Below are positions 62,266-64,000 of a stretch of 64,000 nt of DNA, one piece after another. Within the stretch, counting starts at the first letter, position 1; each line of letters opens with the position of its first letter. Source of the DNA: Gammaproteobacteria bacterium (lineage in GTDB: Bacteria > Pseudomonadota > Gammaproteobacteria > Pseudomonadales > Pseudohongiellaceae); NCBI GenBank assembly GCA_008081045.1, contig VMDC01000003.1:62001-126000 (forward strand), given 5' to 3'. Below the pieces are notes generated by a model that searched no databases, was not told the DNA's origin, and worked only from the letters and a program-made list of their open reading frames with translations. Both the position numbers and the translations under genes were made by a program.

Positions 62266-62793
62266 CTAATTACTAGAAGCAGCGGCCGCACGCTCATTAA
62301 GTTTTGCAGTTACCCGGGCAGTGATGTCGAGCACAGGCGCAAAGTAAGGGGCTGTATCGGCGTTCAAAATAAGATCAAAACCGCCTTCAGCTACGACGTC
62401 TGTGACAGCAGCGGCCAATTCGTTTTGCATGCTGGCCAGAAACTGCTGATTCTTCTCTTGGAGGGCCTGCTGCACTCGCTCCTGAATAAGCTGAAGCTGC
62501 ACTTGCAAATCCTGGGCATTCGCGTTCATTCGTCGGATTTCATCCTCAGTCATCACCGCCTCATTCTGCTGATACTCTGACTGCAGAGACTGAAGCTGTT
62601 CCGTAAGCTCAGTCGCGCGGGCTTCATCTAACGCAAATTCCTGTTCCAGTTCAGTCTGGACGACCTGTGCGGCATCGGAATTAAAGAGCGCCTGCAGCGC
62701 GTTAAGAACACCAATTTTAGTATCCTGCGCAACTGCACCCTGTGCAAAAAATGCCAAAGCCAAACCAACCAGCAGATTTTTTCGCGTATTCAC
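62266..62793 (-). CDS. Periplasmic chaperone Skp/OmpH
   Basis: Holds unfolded outer-membrane proteins in the periplasm. The start is placed at GTG 62793 with a GGAG upstream, giving 175 residues with a normal signal peptide (NTRKNLLVGLALAFFAQGAVAQ). The mature protein begins TKIGVLNALQALF, and the long tentacle helices run from about 50 to 120 (ELEQEFALDEARATELTEQLQ...). The frame extends to 62853 but that part lacks a signal. It lies between bamA and lpxD as usual. Confidence 0.92.
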   Translation of the reverse strand: MNTRKNLLVGLALAFFAQGAVAQDTKIGVLNALQALFNSDAAQVVQTELEQEFALDEARATELTEQLQSLQSEYQQNEAVMTEDEIRRMNANAQDLQVQLQLIQERVQQALQEKNQQFLASMQNELAAAVTDVVAEGGFDLILNADTAPYFAPVLDITARVTAKLNERAAAASSN

Positions 62794-62871
62794 TCTATCT
62801 ATCTCCAAAAGTCCAAAGCATCCCCGGCCGGGAGTACTCAGTTTCCACAACAAATCGGGCCGCCGGCCGGC

Positions 62872-64000
62872 TTAAAATACGCCAACGGTAAAATCGAATG
62901 TCTTGGTGTCGTCCCCTTCCTTACCGAAAGGCGCGGCCACATAAAATGTCAACGGCCCGAACGGTGACAAATAGGTGATGGACAGACCCGCCGCATAGCG
63001 AATTTCACCCACATCGAAGTTCGAGCAGTTATTGAGCAAGCGCGTGCGTTCAGTGCAATTTGACGAGAAAACGTTTCCAGCGTCAATAAAAAAGGCTGAA
63101 CGCACCTGATTCTGATTAGGCACAAAAGGCAGCGGGAAAATCAGTTCCAGTGTTGCTGTGGTCAATATGTTACCACCGAAACTGTCAAAATCCCTATCGA
63201 GAAAGAAGTTTTGTACCGCCAGGGCCACTTCAGGATTACCGTTCGCATCCAGAACAGGGTTACCCGCTGCGTCCAGCAAGGGTTCGGTCTGGTAACCAAA
63301 GTCACGGGCAAAACTGGCGTTACCCGCAATGTCGGTAATGATATTCCCCTGATCGTCGCGGAGCAGAGTGATCGGGCCTTCCGTCAGGTATCTGGCACCC
63401 GCAGTACTGTTCGGCCCTAAGCTGTTCTCTTCGAAGCCCCGAACCCGTCCGCCACCTTGAATCAGGCCGCCGGCAAAAAAGTTGTTGAAGAAAGGCATCT
63501 CGCTGTTTTCGCCGTAGCCAAAACCATACCCCAGATTGGTTTGTAGGCCGATCACCCAGTTACGGGCGAAACTCAGAGGCCAGTAGATTTGATTGCTGTA
63601 ATTGATGCGGGCGTATTCGAGATCGCTCCCCGGCAGGGTTACCTCAACACCGATGTTATGAGATGCCCCGTCTGTCGCCAATTGACCTCGATTGAGGGTA
63701 TTGCGAAACCACCGGCCGGTAATGGAAAAATTGTCAAAGGTGTCGCCGAATCTGTCAACAAAGCCAGGGTCGGTAGGCGCTCGCAACTGATCCGGCCGCA
63801 AATCATTAACACTGCCAAGGACGGCATCTCTCACAGGCCCCTCAAACGGGTTGGAGTTTGCCGGCTCGATGACAAACTGGTTGATTCCGTCAATCAATTT
63901 AGGACTGCTGATGATTTCCTGCACAGACCCTGTCCCTGTTCCCAGTTCCGTGTGCGTGTAGCCAATATCCATACCCAACGCGGAAATTTCACTCAACGGA
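62872..64000 (-). CDS. bamA: Outer membrane assembly factor BamA, C-terminal part (partial)
   Basis: The 5' end is outside the window. The visible 375 residues are the transmembrane beta barrel: alternating strands such as WPLSFARNWVIGLQTNLGYG, the loop 6 motif VRGFEENSLGP (R-G-F essential for folding), and the terminal strands LSITYLSPFGPLTFYVAAPF ending in an aromatic residue (VGVF). After VRGF the loop is about 75 residues long and contains a small tandem repeat of L-D-A-x-G-N-P. POTRA domains are not included. Confidence 0.95.
   Translation of the reverse strand, partial: PLSEISALGMDIGYTHTELGTGTGSVQEIISSPKLIDGINQFVIEPANSNPFEGPVRDAVLGSVNDLRPDQLRAPTDPGFVDRFGDTFDNFSITGRWFRNTLNRGQLATDGASHNIGVEVTLPGSDLEYARINYSNQIYWPLSFARNWVIGLQTNLGYGFGYGENSEMPFFNNFFAGGLIQGGGRVRGFEENSLGPNSTAGARYLTEGPITLLRDDQGNIITDIAGNASFARDFGYQTEPLLDAAGNPVLDANGNPEVALAVQNFFLDRDFDSFGGNILTTATLELIFPLPFVPNQNQVRSAFFIDAGNVFSSNCTERTRLLNNCSNFDVGEIRYAAGLSITYLSPFGPLTFYVAAPFGKEGDDTKTFDFTVGVF

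Overview
The window is chromosomal DNA from a free-living gammaproteobacterium. It carries an almost uninterrupted run of core genes whose order closely resembles two blocks of the Pseudomonas chromosome as I recall it: the proS/hda/purMN and tol-pal/queCE/tRNA-Lys block, and the recA/mutS/fdxA/nlpD to eno/pyrG/dnaE/lpx/bamA block. No insertion sequence, prophage, integron, CRISPR array or rRNA operon is visible. I cannot name the genus; a Pseudomonadales/Cellvibrionales-type marine or environmental bacterium is the best inference.

Layout. Positions 1-5800 hold the tail of a leucine-rich-repeat protein, miaE, rmuC, bamC, dapA, a PerM-type transporter and a TusA-like gene. bepA (5928) and nadA converge. 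A tRNA-Lys(UUU) with its own promoter, queC, queE, and the cell-envelope operon tolQ-tolR-tolA-tolB-pal-cpoB follow on the minus strand, then ruvC-ruvA-ruvB, a YebC-type gene, aspS and an FmdB-type zinc-ribbon gene (to 20588). An 830-base gap leads to an HU-like gene, proS, a WrbA-type flavoprotein gene and a DUF2069 gene, then hda and a DUF2066 gene on the minus strand, and purM-purN-DUF3108 on the plus strand. The 29.4-36.4 kb part is the least conserved: a FleQ-type sigma-54 activator divergent from a FlgM-like anti-sigma gene, a small orphan protein, prpB-prpC, a small heat-shock gene and a DUF1015 gene. From 36.7 kb come recX-recA, a CinA-type amidohydrolase gene, mutS and fdxA. A long minus-strand series, read 5' to 3' from the right edge, then runs bamA-ompH-lpxD-fabZ-lpxA-lpxB-rnhB-dnaE-accA-tilS-pyrG-kdsA-eno-ftsB-ispD-ispF-truD-pcm-DUF368-nlpD.

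Themes. Outer-membrane biogenesis dominates (BamA, BamC, BepA, Skp, lipid A enzymes, KdsA, Tol-Pal, NlpD). The rest is DNA repair and replication (RecA, RecX, RuvABC, MutS, RmuC, DnaE, Hda, RnhB), tRNA modification and charging (MiaE, QueC, QueE, TilS, TruD, AspRS, ProRS), and purine, CTP, lysine, NAD and isoprenoid precursors.

I do not see a clearly new biological system. The most interesting signals are regulatory and architectural: (1) a sigma-32 promoter plus an apparently perfect ROSE-type RNA thermometer in front of the small heat-shock gene; (2) two LexA boxes on a promoter about 337 bases upstream of recA, giving an unusually long leader; (3) a CRP-like site placed as at a class II promoter in front of the HU-like gene; (4) absence of rpoS and surE from their usual slots beside nlpD/fdxA and truD/pcm, with a DUF368 gene inserted; (5) an isolated FleQ-FlgM pair in which one predicted c-di-GMP contact residue of FleQ is replaced; (6) a prpBC pair without prpD/acnD/prpF, with a perfect 10-base inverted repeat between the genes.
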